The translations under genes and the position numbers were made by a program. From Meandrina meandrites (Eukaryota > Cnidaria > Anthozoa > Scleractinia > Meandrinidae): 64,000 bases of DNA. The notes under the pieces were generated by a model. The model saw only the letters and a list, made by a program, of their open reading frames with translations, had not been told where the DNA came from and made no database searches. The stretch is taken from positions 30,687,126-30,751,125 of the forward strand of contig OY855906.1 in NCBI GenBank assembly GCA_963693305.1. The letters run 5' to 3'. Of this stretch, positions 13,901 through 26,328 are shown piece by piece (position 1 is the first letter of the stretch; each line of letters begins with the position of its first letter).

Positions 13901-16900
13901 TTTACCAGCTTACTTCCATTATTGTATGACTTTGGGAGTGCGAGTTAACTAAAAATCATGTTGTTTTTTCACTGCGGGTACTGCGGGATCGCGGGAGCAA
14001 TAGATTACTATTGCTCCAAAGAGGCCGGGTGTTCTGAGGTTGCTCTAAGCAGAGATAGAGTGGCCTTATTTGATATTTTTTTTTCTTTTTAAGAGAATAC
14101 TAAAAGATAGAGGCATGTTACCAGTCCTAGCTGATGCAGTTTAGCCAGGTCGTCAAACGCAACATTCTGTTTGTCGCCCAGCACATCAAACACCTCTTCA
14201 ACCAAACTAAAAGAGAACAGAACAATTCATTACCAGTGTTAAGTAGCGAAGACATCTGGCACATCCGTCGGCACTAGCACAACTGGCACAAGTACAACTA
14301 TAAGAACAGCAAACGCACACATATAATACTCCTTATGCTGTCCTCACTGGAAATCACTGCAGCATATTGTAAATAGCCAAGTGGTCTGCCTCCTGCCGGT
14401 TGGGATTTAAAAAAATTATTTGTTTCCTATTTTTCAGTAGCATGCCTGCAAACTAACTATCTCGAAGCTAAGTGCATGACAAATATAAACAACAATTACA
14501 TTTACATTACGCACGAGCACAAGGCGTAAGGACAGTTAAATTGTGTTCATGCTAACGTGGCGTCGATTTCTAACGAGGACAACGTACCAAGAAATTTGTA
14601 TTGATGAGGGAAAGAAGCCTGTTAGAGAGGGCAGCCCGCTGCGAACAAGATACCGATTTTTGCTGCCCCATCGCAGATCAGAAATGAATTTTTTTCATTG
14701 AAGTTATAATACGGGACACCTCCACTACGGAATGTAAAAGCTACCATGAAAAAAGTACCAAATCGCACAATTCAACAAAGCAAGCATGCTGTCCAGATTC
14801 AAAGATGAAACCCGACCCATCCAAAATTACGTCCCTTGAAGCTCGTATATGGGAGTATCCCCCAGGGAGCATGGAACACCCTCCCCCCTCCCCTCCCCCA
14901 CTGTCTGCCTTTCTTTACTCCACGAACCTCTCCGCTATGTCAGGATGATCTCCAAGCTCAACAACACAGAAAGCCAATAGACTGGAGGTAGTCTCGTGAC
15001 CTGAAATCAGCAGCAAGATACATTAAAAAATAAATAATAGCACATACGCGAGGGAGATGCGCGCAATTACCCTCCACTCGCGTCTCCTTCCTCGCGTGCA
15101 CCCTTCCAGCTCGCACCTAACACTCACTTCTGCGTAGATTAAGGTAGTAATTAAGTTTATTTATTTCAGTGAAAAGAGTCCTCATTATGTCCTACCAGCA
15201 ATAAAGAAAGTCACAAAATCGTCCAACAAGTCGTCCAACTCAAGGTCAGGAATTTCCTCTGTGAATGAAACACAGAAATTGTTCAGTAAGGAGAGGTATT
15301 TCAGGCGGCGTGTACACCTGGCATGAATGCTTTCAGTACGTCTTTGACAAGTATCTCTGGCTGAAAACCTTTTGCAGAAAAGAGTAAAACGAAAACAAAA
15401 AAGCCTTCCATGCAGCTTCTACCATCATGAGGGCACAAATCAAACTACTCATGCGCGCTAGCATCTTGAACAAATGTGGCAGATTGTCTACTACCCAGGG
15501 GTTGGCCAGGGAGGCACTTTTGGCACCTATTCCAATATGGAGCGCACAAGTTGACGGACTGAAGACGCGGCCGTTTTCAGTTAAAGACGTTAAAATACGT
15601 GCATTAACGTAGCTATCAAAGTCAATTGTGAACTCAATTAAATTACGCCTTTAGCGCACGGAAAAGATGAAAAACGTAGCATGGGAATGTAAGTACTGTA
15701 GGAAATCTTGGGATGCTCGGAAAAAAAAAAAGGACTAACGCTCTTTTTTATATATACGGGAACGCCTAATTTTCGGCCGAGGCTGATAGTTCTCAATTTT
15801 CGTGAAGATTTTAAAAACAAAGTGGTATACTCACTTCTAAACGATATGTTCACGTTACTTATAGTTGATGATAATGTTGGTTCAAGGTTGGTTTGTATAT
15901 TCGTTTAGCACATAATTTGTCACTCACAACAAATAGGAAAGATTAAATTTCGTTCTTATCTAAAATTTCAGCCTTGGGTGCGTTCTTACGATGTTCTTAA
16001 ATTTTGGCCTTTTTCAGCCTCGTTCTTATAAAAAAGAGTGTAACCAGAAGTCCATAACTAAATTTGTAACCCGTACCAATCTTTAGCAGTTTTAATCATC
16101 CTCTTTGCTGTTTTTCTACCTTTAGTAAACTGTTATTTTGAGGAATCCTTAATTTTAAAGGTAATTCTGTACTATAGATGCAAACGGCGGATGCAAAACC
16201 TTGTTGCTGAATAATCCGTTGCAATATGTCATCAGGAACCTCTTCTCCTCTGTTTATTGCATTCTTTCGCACTTCAATCACTTTCCTTCCTGTTTCACGC
16301 AAGAACTGGATAGCTTTGGTAACACGTCGCTGGAAAGAATACTGATTAACTTTGAACTGAAAAAGACAAAGAAGAGAAAGAACATATGAGGAAATTTTCA
16401 GTTCCGTTTTAACGGACACCTTTATAAGACAAACACATAGTGTTGGTCCCGTCCCTGCTGTTTTTCAGTCATTTTACTGTAACTTAACCCTTAATATGCT
16501 AAGTCCGCATTATTCCGGGATTGGAGGAATGTCCATTCAACCACTTGTGACGTCACGAATTTGCACGTCAACAGATTCTTGGGATATGCAACTAATACCG
16601 GTTGGATAGATCTTTCCACAGGACTGTCCATAACATTTTGACGAACGACTGCAATCTGACAGAGCTAATCGAAAAAAATGTGATCAGTTTTTGGTGCAAA
16701 ATTGGTGGTAAAACAGGCCAATATATCTGTACTTGATCATGGTCTCCTTTCCACAACTTTTCATTGCTTAAGATCGAAACTTTTCATTGCTAAAAGAAAG
16801 GATGCACAGTGTAGAAGGTAGAGAGAACAAGAAAGCAGAGAATCAAAGGGCCCTATGAGGTCACGACTGTTTTTTTAAGCGATGACGTCATCGTTTAATG

Positions 16901-19900
16901 TGTTCGTGCGAGTTCTTGTCGCTTTTATTTAACAAGTGACGAATTAAATCGTCGAAGTCGAACGTGCATCACTTGTAAAGATCTATACGGATTTACGTTG
17001 AAATTCATTTTGTTTTGCAGTGCTTGTAAAAGAAGCAAGCTCCAAGCAGACAAATTCAAGTTTGCGTGTTTTCGTGTGTACACTCTTTTCCCTGTACAGC
17101 GTGTACGATTGACGTTCAATTTCCGGAATGTGTATTGATAGTGCCATGAGCATGATAAGTTTGATCTTGCATTCTTTGATTGCTGTGAAGATTAACGTCG
17201 CATAAAATTTATTTTGAAACCGGCTGCGTTGACCTTTGTCGCGTGACATTGATAATCTTCTGTCAGCTAGCGATTACAAAAACTTCGCTTTCAATTTCGC
17301 TTTCACCGTTTTTCTATAGAGCAGAAACAAGATACACCTGATTTAAGGTAGAATGAAAATAGAATATGTTTGCAATCGATTTTCAAATTATCATCACATA
17401 CCCATCAAAACAAAACCATCAGCGCCCAAAGTAAAATGGTCTGTCATCGGTCTTAATAAACCCCAACGTCAAACCGAGAGTAGCGTTACATGTAGGTCTG
17501 CCAACCATCTGTCAACGGCCTTTTGTTTACACCTGATTGACCGACTGAAGGAAGGAAGAAATGGTTAAATGAATATCGTCGATAGGAAAAATACTGCATG
17601 GGAGCATTGTTGTTCGTCTTTGTTGAAGCAATTTGTTCGGAAGCTTTCCTTCGCTTTATTATTTTTCTCACAGTTGTGTTAAATATCAAACAACCGATGT
17701 TGTCATGTTCGATTTGCCGATTCTCCTGCAGGCGACTAGAACTTAAAATAGATCTTTCGCAACCACAAACCTGCGGGACGCCAGAACAAGCGTATACTAA
17801 AGTCAGTACAGTTGGCCTGGTTCTGATATCATGATAAGAGGAAGATTATTCGTCCTAAACTCTACAGTCACAACAAGAGTCTTGGCTTTTTGAGCGCAGT
17901 TCCCAATGGCTTTGCTGAATTGTATAAAGTTTGTACGGCTAATTATATTGATGTTGTTGTGATGTTTTTATCGCCGATGTCGGATTATTGCAATTTTGAA
18001 CCATGAAGTCTGATTTTGTGGTGAACTCAATGGCACGCGGAACGACTTTTTGGTGGAATTCGATTGCATGTATATCTGGATAACTTTGGGGGCAAGTTGT
18101 TTTCTTCTATGTATTTTTCTATTCGTGTTTGAAAACATATGATCACTTTTAACGATCCGCGAATCGTCTTTTATTTTAATATGCTTTTAAAATATGACTT
18201 TGCTTGTCTTCTGCGACCGCTATTTTGGTTGCTTATACTCTGAGTTTTGTTGTTCCTTCTTTACTTGCGGTAGGGTCCTCTGGCTTTTGGGATAGGTAGT
18301 CTTCTGCTAGGAATAAATCTCGCTCCAGATTTTATCTCGTCGTTGAAACTCGAGTGTTCTCCGCTGCGACCTGTGCTGATGATTTTGCTTGCATGCGATG
18401 AACATTTATCTGTTGTGATTTATAAAACTCAACAAGGGTACTTCTTAACTCCGAGGCCTATAAAAGGTGTTTGAAATGCGTTGATTTAGGTTGTCGCTGT
18501 GAAGCACACGATGTAATTGTTCCTTCTTGTAGCTTCTATTTAACAAGTGACGAATTAAATCGTCGAAGTCGAACGTGCATCACTTGTAAAGATCTATACG
18601 GATTTACGTTGTTTTTCATTTTGATTTGATTTGGGAGTAAAAGAAGCAAGCTCCAAGCAGACAAATTCAAGTTTGCGTGTTTTCGTGCTAGCGTGTGTAC
18701 ACTCTTTTCTCTGTACAGCGTTTACGGTTGACGTTCAATTTCCGGAATGTGTTTTGATAGTGCCATGAGCATGATAGGTTTGATCTTGCATTCTTTGATT
18801 GCTGTGAAGATTAAGCGTCGCATAAAATTTATTTTGAAATCGGCTAGGTTGACCTTTGTCGCGTGACACTGATAATCTTCTGTCAGCTAGCGATTACACA
18901 AACTTCGCTTTCAATTTCGCTTTCACCGTCACATGCAAACTTAAGAAAATTCTGTTGATTTTTCTATAGGGCAGAAACAACATACACCTGATTTAAGGTA
19001 AAATAAAAATAAAATATGTTCACAATCGATTTTCAAATTATCATCACATACCCAAAACAAAACAAAACCATTAGCGCGTAAAGTACAGTGGTCTGTCATC
19101 GGTCTTAATAAACCGCAACGTCAAACTGAGAGTGGCGTTACATGTAGGTCTGCCAACCATCTGTCAACGGCCTTTTGTTTACATCTGATCGACTGAAGAA
19201 AAGAAGGAAGGATGGCTTCAAATCGCCACTCATTCCGTAACTCCCGTTTTGCATACGCAAAAACAGTCGTAAAAACGAAAAGCAACGCAGCGAGGAAAAC
19301 TGTCCAAATTTTGGCAAAGTTTAGAGAAATTTAGCACCGTAGCGCCAAAAAAATCAATTTAACGGTTAAAGAAACGTTTTTTTTGGAGTAAATTTAGCAT
19401 ATTAAGGGTTAACTCCCTACAAGATGGACACCCCTAAGACGGCCAGTAAGAGCCGTTCTGATGGTGTCCGTCTTAGAGAGAGTTGACTGTAGCGAGTGTT
19501 CCTGTACAAATCAATAGGGGGTACGTTTGTTATGCACGAAATGGTAAGTCTCCCTCACAGCTCAGTGTTATTTGGGTCGTCACGCAACGCTCCTCATGGG
19601 GGAAAGAGAGTTGTGTGACGAGCACAAACAACAGCTGTGTCCAGAGGAGACTAGATTTCCCTGGGTCGTTCTTCTTATGCGCTAAATGCTTGTCAATGAG
19701 CAATTTACATGTACCTCTCAAAATTTTGTCTGACAAGTTACCCCCAATGTCAGTAGGTTAGGCAAAGTCTGCATTTGAGCAAAGTGGCCCATCAGGCCGG
19801 AGCTTATTCCAGTTTCCTTAGCATAAAGCGACTAGGAGTTCCCCCCTGGATGGGATGCTAGTCCATCACAGGGTTACTCCCAGCAGTAAATTTGTTGGTA

Positions 19901-22900
19901 CCCATTTATACACCTGGGTGGAGAGAGGCACTATAAGAGTAAACTGTCTTTCCCAAGAACACAACACAATGGCACTGCATCTCCTATTTTGTCAGTATCC
20001 TGCATTTACTTCTCTGCTGACAGGGAAGCACTGTGAAATAAAGTGGCATTCCTGCTCTGTGACCAGGCCATGTTCCCGTTTTGGGCTAAGCCTCCCCACA
20101 TAGTCCACCACAGGAAGGACCCTGCGTATACCATCATTTTTAAACAAAATATTATAGCTATAGGTACCTTATGAAACAGATCAAAAAATGCTTCTTCTAA
20201 TCCGTGAAAACTCAATGACACTGCGTCAGTAAACTTGGTGTCCTTTGCATTGATGATGTCTATGTCCATCCCAAAGGCGACCTGTATGTGAAAAATAATG
20301 AGACCTCAAAGAGGGGGACACAAGTATAAACTTGATTTTCTACACTTGCGACATATGGGCAGGCAATACTATTCCAGGATTGAACACAGGTATTGTTTAA
20401 TATTAAGTACTTCATGTTTGACTGGGTTATTTAACATTTTTCATACTTTACATTTGGCAAATTTATAAGGGGGGAGTGTGCACGTTTTGGTAAACTTTTA
20501 TCAATGAGGACACTTTGTGACATCCATCATAAAGTGCATCATCTCATGAGCATTTAATCAAGGGAACCAAGTGAGCCATAAGAAGGTGTAGCTCTGATTG
20601 ACCCAGCTGGGAAGGGACTATTTCGCCATTGTTCAAGTTACATTAATTTTTTTAAGGCAAGGTGTTAACAAGGAATTCCAACGGGTCAAATTCGCACTGC
20701 TCTTTAGGTATCTGACCTGAGATCCGTCTCTTGTGTGGAATGCTGTGCATCAGTCAAGTCCACCAGTGCTCACTTGCTTATTAACACCGGGGCTGGTGCA
20801 TTTGCAGGGGGCAAAGCATTATGCCTACCCAGCAAATGCACAGCAGTGCTAGAAACATTAACACTTGGATTGATGATCCCTGGGAATGTGACACCCTTGT
20901 TTTGAAAATATGCATGTTTTGATTCAACTTTGAGTGCTGAATTTCCTGAATGTCTATTTGGGAAATTTCAAGGCCCTATATATTTCAATCCCTAGTTAGG
21001 AAAAAAAGGAGAGATGATTTGGGAAATTCACTCTAGGGGCTAAAAATGAGCTTAAACCATCCCCACCGCCACAACAATGTTAGTGGTACCTTTCCTGAGA
21101 AGCATCCTCATCAATCAATTTCAAATAAAATCCCTCCCCCACAGCCGCCTCGCCCCACTTGTTGGCACTTATTTGGAATTTTTTTCCTCCTGTGAGTTCC
21201 TAGTACATGAAAGAATACTCTGCAGAATTGACTTCAGTGTGTTCTGACCAAGAACAGAACACACTGGGAAATGTAGACTAGAGCAGAAGGTCTCTCAGCT
21301 CTCTTATTTCCCTTGGCCTCCCCATCTCATAGGTGTTGCACCAACAAGACCCCTGAAAATTCTCTTGTGGCCAAAGTGTCTTTGATAAGTTTTGCAAAAG
21401 CTTAGTTACCTTGCAAATGACATCTAATGCAGCACGGGCAAACTGATCAAACATGTGAACTTCCGTTTTTCCATCAGCCATTGTGTCCAGATGATTGATT
21501 AGAAGATTAGCAGTGGAATTGAATGAGCTCATCAGATCTTTGAGGCTCCTGAAAAAAAAAATATTAGGGCTTTACTTTACTTAATCGCACAACAGGAGAT
21601 CCATAATACAACACTGGACCTGCGACAAAAGGGCGACTAAACATTGTTTGGCAGTCTCACAGATACAGACTGAATTTCCTGGTTTACCATATGGGTCTCC
21701 AAATCTCCCAGATACAAAGGAAAATATGCTTAAATTATGAGTTTTAAGGCTCAGTTTTGGGGAAAAATTTTGAAATATTTTAAACATTTTTGTGGATGAA
21801 TTGGCAGAGCTTTATTTTTAACTCCATTTTGAGGGTAGAGAAGACGTTTCTTGATACAAAATTGGCAGTTTCCCGGATTTTGATTCCCTGTAATATATTA
21901 CATGGGTAAGCCCCACAAAAAGGGGTACCCTTTTCTGGCTGGAGGTATTTTAAGGTAAGGATTTACATGTAAGGTAGGAGGTAGGCATTGAAGCATAAAA
22001 AGAGTTGGCAGTCATTTAGGTATTTAAGGTGATTCCACTGAATTGCATTGCGCATCCTTGCTACGCATGAGTTTTCGCATCATTTAGTGCATGCACGAGC
22101 GTGCGAGCACACAACATTACGGCTTTTCTTTAAGGTTAAGCTCAGAAGAGAACTAAATGGTCATTTTCTTCTAAACGAGCACGGTGACCCCCATTTTTTA
22201 TTGCATTTTTGTAACCCTCATAACATAGTTATGAACTGGACCAAGTCTTAGAAAATTCTAAATACTCCTTTTTCAGTGGAATCACCTTAAGAGGCCCTCT
22301 GGATACATCTCAAACAGATGTACTTGACAGCTGAAGGGTTCAGCTACTCAATCTGAGGCACAGAAAGGTGCAGATGCAGTCTGTCTACTTCAGGTATTAC
22401 TTGTATGTGAAAGGGTTACCATTTTCTATGGTAGGTATGTAAAAGCTGGGTTAAATTACTTTTGGAGTCAAAAATGGTGTCATAAAAGGGTACTAAAGCA
22501 TTTGGGCCTCAAACTCTGTTGAGTAAACCCCACCCCCTCCCCATAATAAATATTATGGTGACACAAAATCAATGAATGCCAATGAATGTAGTAGTAGCCA
22601 CAAGAACATTTGTCACTGCATGCACACATCTGCTTACTTGCGATGAAAAGCTGGGTTCATCATTCCACGCCTTTTCTTCCAGGACTTATCGTCGAGGTTG
22701 GTAACCAACCCTTGGCCAAGAAATCTATGCCAAAACGTACAGCAATTACCCAATTAGAGGTGTTCTTAACGAGATATACAGGTACCATGAAGCAACTGCC
22801 ATATGAAATTAAAAAAGGGGACTGTTTAGGACACAACACCTGTCCAACAGTTGATTTGTAGATTGATCTTGTTGGGCACCCCCTCCATATGGGAGTCCCT

Positions 22901-25900
22901 CAGCAGGATTCAGGTCTCCGTTGCAGTCACAAGCTGCAGTCACAAGCTGAATCCCTGAAAGCTCTAAAGATCTTCAGTAAAAGGTGAAAGTTTTTGTGGT
23001 AACCACCTTACTATCTGGGGAATACACCAGCACATGTAATCAGTATTTCCAAATCCGGTTTCAGTGAAGTAGTGAAATCTTATTCTCTAAACAGTTGACA
23101 GTTTGTTTATTGACACTCAACAGATATTTGGTATGTAATGCTCTCCAAGACAAAAGCAGAAACAATTACCTCTGCCCATAAAGACTTGCCATCATTTCAT
23201 AAGACACTGCTTCCTTTGGCAAATTCTTGACTATGAGAACGTCCTGAACGGATGAAAGGAAACCCAGTGCTTTCAATAAGCAACGACGGCTGACAAAAAG
23301 TGTTGTGGCTACTTTTTCCCCCTAAATTGAAGTAACTAGAGAAAGGTCCTTTCAAACCTTGTTGATACAGTCAGCTACTCTATTCTAACCAGCTGCCTGC
23401 TTCAAATTTTATTGAAATCCCTGGAATCCACAGTGTATTAGCTTAAGCAGGCAGGTAGTAAAAAGAAAGGCATTATTGATTATGAGAAAATAAAGAAAAC
23501 AGCAAAAAATAAAGAAATCTAATTAGATTGTTTGATGGGAATTTTTTTGCAATGAAACAAGTCAGAGTAGTAGGTTTAAAGATACAGGGTCATCATCACC
23601 TGACGTCTGGGAACTGGGCACCACCCAGCAGATTGGAAATTGGTAGACTAAGAAACTGAGGCAGTGATCAAAGAATGGTTGAGAAAGAGAGAAGTAATTT
23701 GGACGGAAAAATTAAGATGAGTTATCACAGCTGCTGCAACTGCTGCTAATGATGATGATGATGATGTCAACGATGATAGTTATAATGTTTTATTTGCACA
23801 CGACCCCACAAGCTATGTAGCTTTTTTACCCCATCGTGTCTAAATAAAGGTTTTGATTGATTCATTTGATAAAAAAGGCCTTCATGCATCAACAGAAAAC
23901 TTTGAAGGGGAACAAACTTTTATTAGAGGTGTTCCCGTAAACAAATAAAATAAAAATACAACTAATATTATAACATAAGGTCAGTATGTATTTTACTGCT
24001 GTTTGGAAATGTCTCTAATGGAAATGACTGTTTCAAACCTTAACTATCTCTGAATCAGCGACTAGAAGAACGGGTACATGCCAAAACCAGACAACAAGGA
24101 TCTTGCCATATTCAATATGCCTGTGGAAGAAAACATTGTATATAAAACAGGTTTGCCAAACTGAGCATGGGACTTACTTGCTGAAAAAAGCTGGGGGCAG
24201 AGGGATGAAGGCAAGCATTTGCTTACTCAATTGGATTAGACCAAGGAAGGTGGCAGGCGTGGTGGCCAGCCTAATTGTTAGTGCACCGGACTCTGGATCA
24301 ATCGGTCCTTGGTTCAAGCCCCTGCCTGGGGACGTCATTGTGCTGTTTTCTTGGATAAGACACTTTGCTATGACAATGCCGAATCACTCCACCAATGGGT
24401 ACTGGAATTTTTTTTAATGCTGGGGGGTAGCCCCACGATGGACTTAAGAATCCCATACAGGGGGAGGGGGAGGAGAAATACTATGAGTTGCTTAATGAAA
24501 TGGAAAATAATATAATTTTAAAAGGTCACACCTGATGGGCTACTAGGCTTGAACATGGATCAGACCCAGTATGGACTGGACCCATGGATCAGACCCAGTA
24601 TGCTTGATATCATATCCCTAAACCCATAGTCCCAGATCAGTTTAACACAGTGAGAGTAAAGCAAATGGGATTTCCAGCACAACCCTCCCTTTAAGTCAGT
24701 AGATCGAGGTTCTTCAGAATAAGACTAGTAGAAATACTTTATAAGAGAAGGCAACCAGAAATAAGGAGTGTAGTGAATATTTTTTGAAAAGGGCTCAAGC
24801 AAAAAATAAGGGTTGTCACTGGAATCTTCCTCACTTCATCTGTGGTCGTGAGATCCAAATGTTCCAGACACAAAAAAGTGTATTCATTAACAGATAACAA
24901 AATAAAGTTTATGGTTTTACCATTCCAGAAACTTGTGATCTGTGGGATATCCTGTATGACGCATGGCAGATATCTCATCTGCATGGCCCTTGAAAAAACT
25001 AACAACAACAATACCATAATTTACAAATATTTTGTATGAATCACATAGTCAATACAAACTAATCACAGTGAGCCTCTAAATCGCATTTACCTTCATGCAT
25101 GGTGAAAGGGAGAGGAGATTAATAAAGGGGAGGGCTTAAACATTTGCAGTAACATTTGTAAATAANNNNNNNNNNNNNNNNNNNNNNNNNNNNNNNNNNN
25201 NNNNNNNNNNNNNNNNNNNNNNNNNNNNNNNNNNNNNNNNNNNNNNNNNNNNNNNNNNNNNNNNNNNNNNNNNNNNNNNNNNNNNNNNNNNNNNNNNNNN
25301 NNNNNNNNNNNNNNNNNNNNNNNNNNNNNNNNNNNNNNNNNNNNNNNNNNNNNNNNNNNNNNNNNAGGCTAAGAAATGCTCTTTTAAGTATTTTCCATAG
25401 CATTTTTCCAATATTTTCTGGGGATTATTTTACCAATTAAACATTTCTTTTATTAAAGGCCAAAATCAAGACGAGTCTTGTCTCATGCTAACTACTACCC
25501 TGATGACCTTCTCCACACTGATTGAACACTACTGAGCTACAGGAGGCTCATGGGAGCTACACCAGTGGGGGGGAGGGGACAGGGAGGTCCAAACCTTCTG
25601 CTTCTCGTACTATTTACTCCTGGGTTCCATTCCAGTCTCAGTGGTTCTCGCCCTTTCAAACTATTTCTATTGCAAAATGTTACACAGTGTTGAAAGATTT
25701 TTCTCAATTTTTCCCAGTTCCCACCACCTTTAAGGAATCCTGCTTTTCATCATTCCTTTTCCTCTGGTCGTACCCCTCTGCCGCCTATTTTCCAGCAACC
25801 CACCCCCCCCCCCCCCCCCCCCCCCCCCTTCCTCCTAACACACACACACACCACAGTATCTTGTTTTGATGGTATGGCTCAGTTTTTAATGCTCCAAAGA

Positions 25901-26328
25901 AATACCAAGAAACTTGCATAAACCTAGCCTCATTAGAACAACTGATGGAGCGATTTTAGAATACCGGGCCACTTATTAACATATCTCTGAACGCTTTTTA
26001 GAACGAAGCATATAGAAACAAAAGGAACTATTCAAATTCAATGAGATGCAAATAAGTGGCCCGGTATTCTACAGTTTAGCCAAAAAGATGATATCTCTCT
26101 ACCGTCATCGCAAAGAAAGCAATTCTACATGTGCAGTGCACGAAAAATTAGAAATCAAGCGGGGGCATGTTAAATCCAACAGATCCAAACATCTTACCTC
26201 GTCATCGGCGGACTTGGGATGTGAGAAAATTTACGCCTGGCATTAGACAAGTACACGGCAAAACTGAACAAAAGAACTAGCGATAGTACAATCAGGGCAC
26301 CAGCTACGTACAAAATCAGGTTGAGCAT
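9752..26328 (-). CDS. CYP46A1: CYP46A1-like cytochrome P450, complete right copy (cholesterol 24-hydroxylase type)
   Basis: Fifteen exons: 26198-26328, 24921-24998, 24039-24120, 23170-23243, 22638-22724, 21410-21548, 20168-20281, 16200-16356, 15196-15258, 14928-15000, 14122-14206, 12707-12817, 11957-12051, 11312-11378, 9752-9892. Phases agree at every junction, giving 1497 nt and 498 residues; human CYP46A1 has 500. Seen in order: membrane anchor (about residues 3-27), Pro-rich hinge (about 38-42), I-helix AGHETT (about 308-313), K-helix ETLR (365-368), NPYRF (418-422), haem loop FSLGPRNCIG with Cys445, and a C-terminal half matching the CYP46 pattern 'LVPGQ...ATLRPKDG'. Known of the family: an ER haem monooxygenase that hydroxylates sterol side chains, with electrons from cytochrome P450 reductase. 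All catalytic motifs are intact, so it is probably functional. Substrate in this animal is inference. Intron 7 is about 3.8 kb and holds a transposon; intron 1 holds the assembly gap. Confidence 0.94.
9959..10020. repeat. Short hairpin element
   Basis: AGCCTGTGTAAAGCCGT at 9959 and on pairs with ACGGCTATGCACAGGCT ending at 10020, with an A-rich loop. MITE-like; last intron of the complete CYP46 gene. Confidence 0.7.
10086..10258 (-). mobile_element. Degraded SINE-like fragment
   Basis: The reverse orientation shows the same landmarks as other copies in the window (CCCCTGGATG, AGTCCATCGCAG, CCCAAGAAGAACACAAC, CCAGCCAGGACT), heavily mutated. Confidence 0.55.
12866..13240. mobile_element. Non-autonomous inverted-repeat element, copy 1 (CTTATAAGC family, with internal poly-G)
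   Basis: The same family occurs inverted at 51979-52320. Shared landmarks are GGGCTTATA termini, a long G run, GGCTTATAAGCGGAATAAAA, ACGTTTCGAAA and a terminal CAGCAGTTTA. No coding capacity. This copy is interrupted by a 72-bp insertion at 13002-13073. Confidence 0.75.
13002..13073. mobile_element. 72-bp MITE nested in the CTTATAAGC element, with 8-bp target duplication
   Basis: Ends are GCCTGCGAATACAGCCGC and its exact inverse. It is flanked by GAGCCACG at 12994-13001 and 13074-13081. The related element at 51979-52320 has a single, uninterrupted GAGCCACA at this place, so the insertion is demonstrated. An 8-bp duplication is typical of hAT-type elements. Confidence 0.8.
13286..13388. repeat. 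103-bp foldback element with 35-bp arms
   Basis: CCTTATTCGATGGTTTAACA at 13286-13320 is the near-perfect inverse of 13354-13388. The loop is about 33 bp. Confidence 0.85.
16923..17569. repeat. Direct duplication, unit 1 (inside the piggyBac-like element)
   Basis: The unit starts near ATTTAACAAGTGACGAATTA and ends near the CCTTTTGTTTACACCTGAT tract. It matches 18535-19217 at high identity over about 640 bp. Confidence 0.85.
18535..19217. repeat. Direct duplication, unit 2
   Basis: Second copy of the unit at 16923-17569. It differs by scattered substitutions and an extra stretch of about 30 bp near 18931-18963. The two units are about 1.6 kb apart start to start. Confidence 0.85.
19784..19980 (-). 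mobile_element. SINE-like repeat, truncated, reverse orientation
   Basis: Landmarks are GGCCCATCAGGCCGGAGCTTA, CCCCTGGATGGGATGCTAGT, GTACCCATTTATACACCTGG and CCAAGAACACAAC, shared with copies at 60577-60818 and 62617-62840. The tRNA-like head is missing. Confidence 0.7.
24254..24486 (+). mobile_element. tRNA-derived SINE-like repeat
   Basis: The head resembles polymerase III promoter boxes: GGTGGCCAGCCTAATTGTTAG (A box) and GGTTCAAGCCCC (B box). The body has GGATAAGACACTTTGCTATG, CACCAATGGGTACTGG, ATGCTGGGGGGTAGCCC and ACGATGGAC. Same family as 46728-46949. Confidence 0.75.
25166..25365. other. Assembly gap (200 N)
   Basis: Exactly 200 Ns, likely an arbitrary gap size. It falls in intron 1 of the complete CYP46 gene, between exons 26198-26328 and 24921-24998, so coding sequence is not affected. 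Confidence 0.99.
25957..26071. repeat. MITE-like element with perfect 21-bp inverted ends
   Basis: TAGAATACCGGGCCACTTAT at 25957 and on is repeated in inverse ending at 26071. The interior is about 73 bp. Confidence 0.85.

Larger units (their letters stand above)
16488..19408. mobile_element. piggyBac-like non-autonomous transposon, 2.9 kb, flanked by TTAA
   Basis: Terminal inverted repeats are CCCTTAATATGCTAA (16488-16502) and TTAGCATATTAAGGG (19394-19408), perfect over 15 bp. TTAA lies on both outer sides (16484-16487, 19409-19412). TTAA duplication and CCC...GGG ends are the piggyBac hallmark. No transposase ORF is visible; the longest ORFs inside are under 100 codons. The interior holds a large direct duplication. 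It is inserted in intron 7 of the complete CYP46 gene, inside another repeat (GGACACC...GTCCGTCTTA flanks). Confidence 0.8.

Noticed and set aside
16923..19217. LTR retrotransposon with 0.65-kb LTRs
   Set aside because: The direct repeats lack TG...CA ends, primer-binding site and polypurine tract, and sit inside an element with TTAA-flanked inverted ends.
25119..25411. Two minus-strand ORFs across the gap
   Set aside because: They run through 200 Ns; there is no real sequence to support them.
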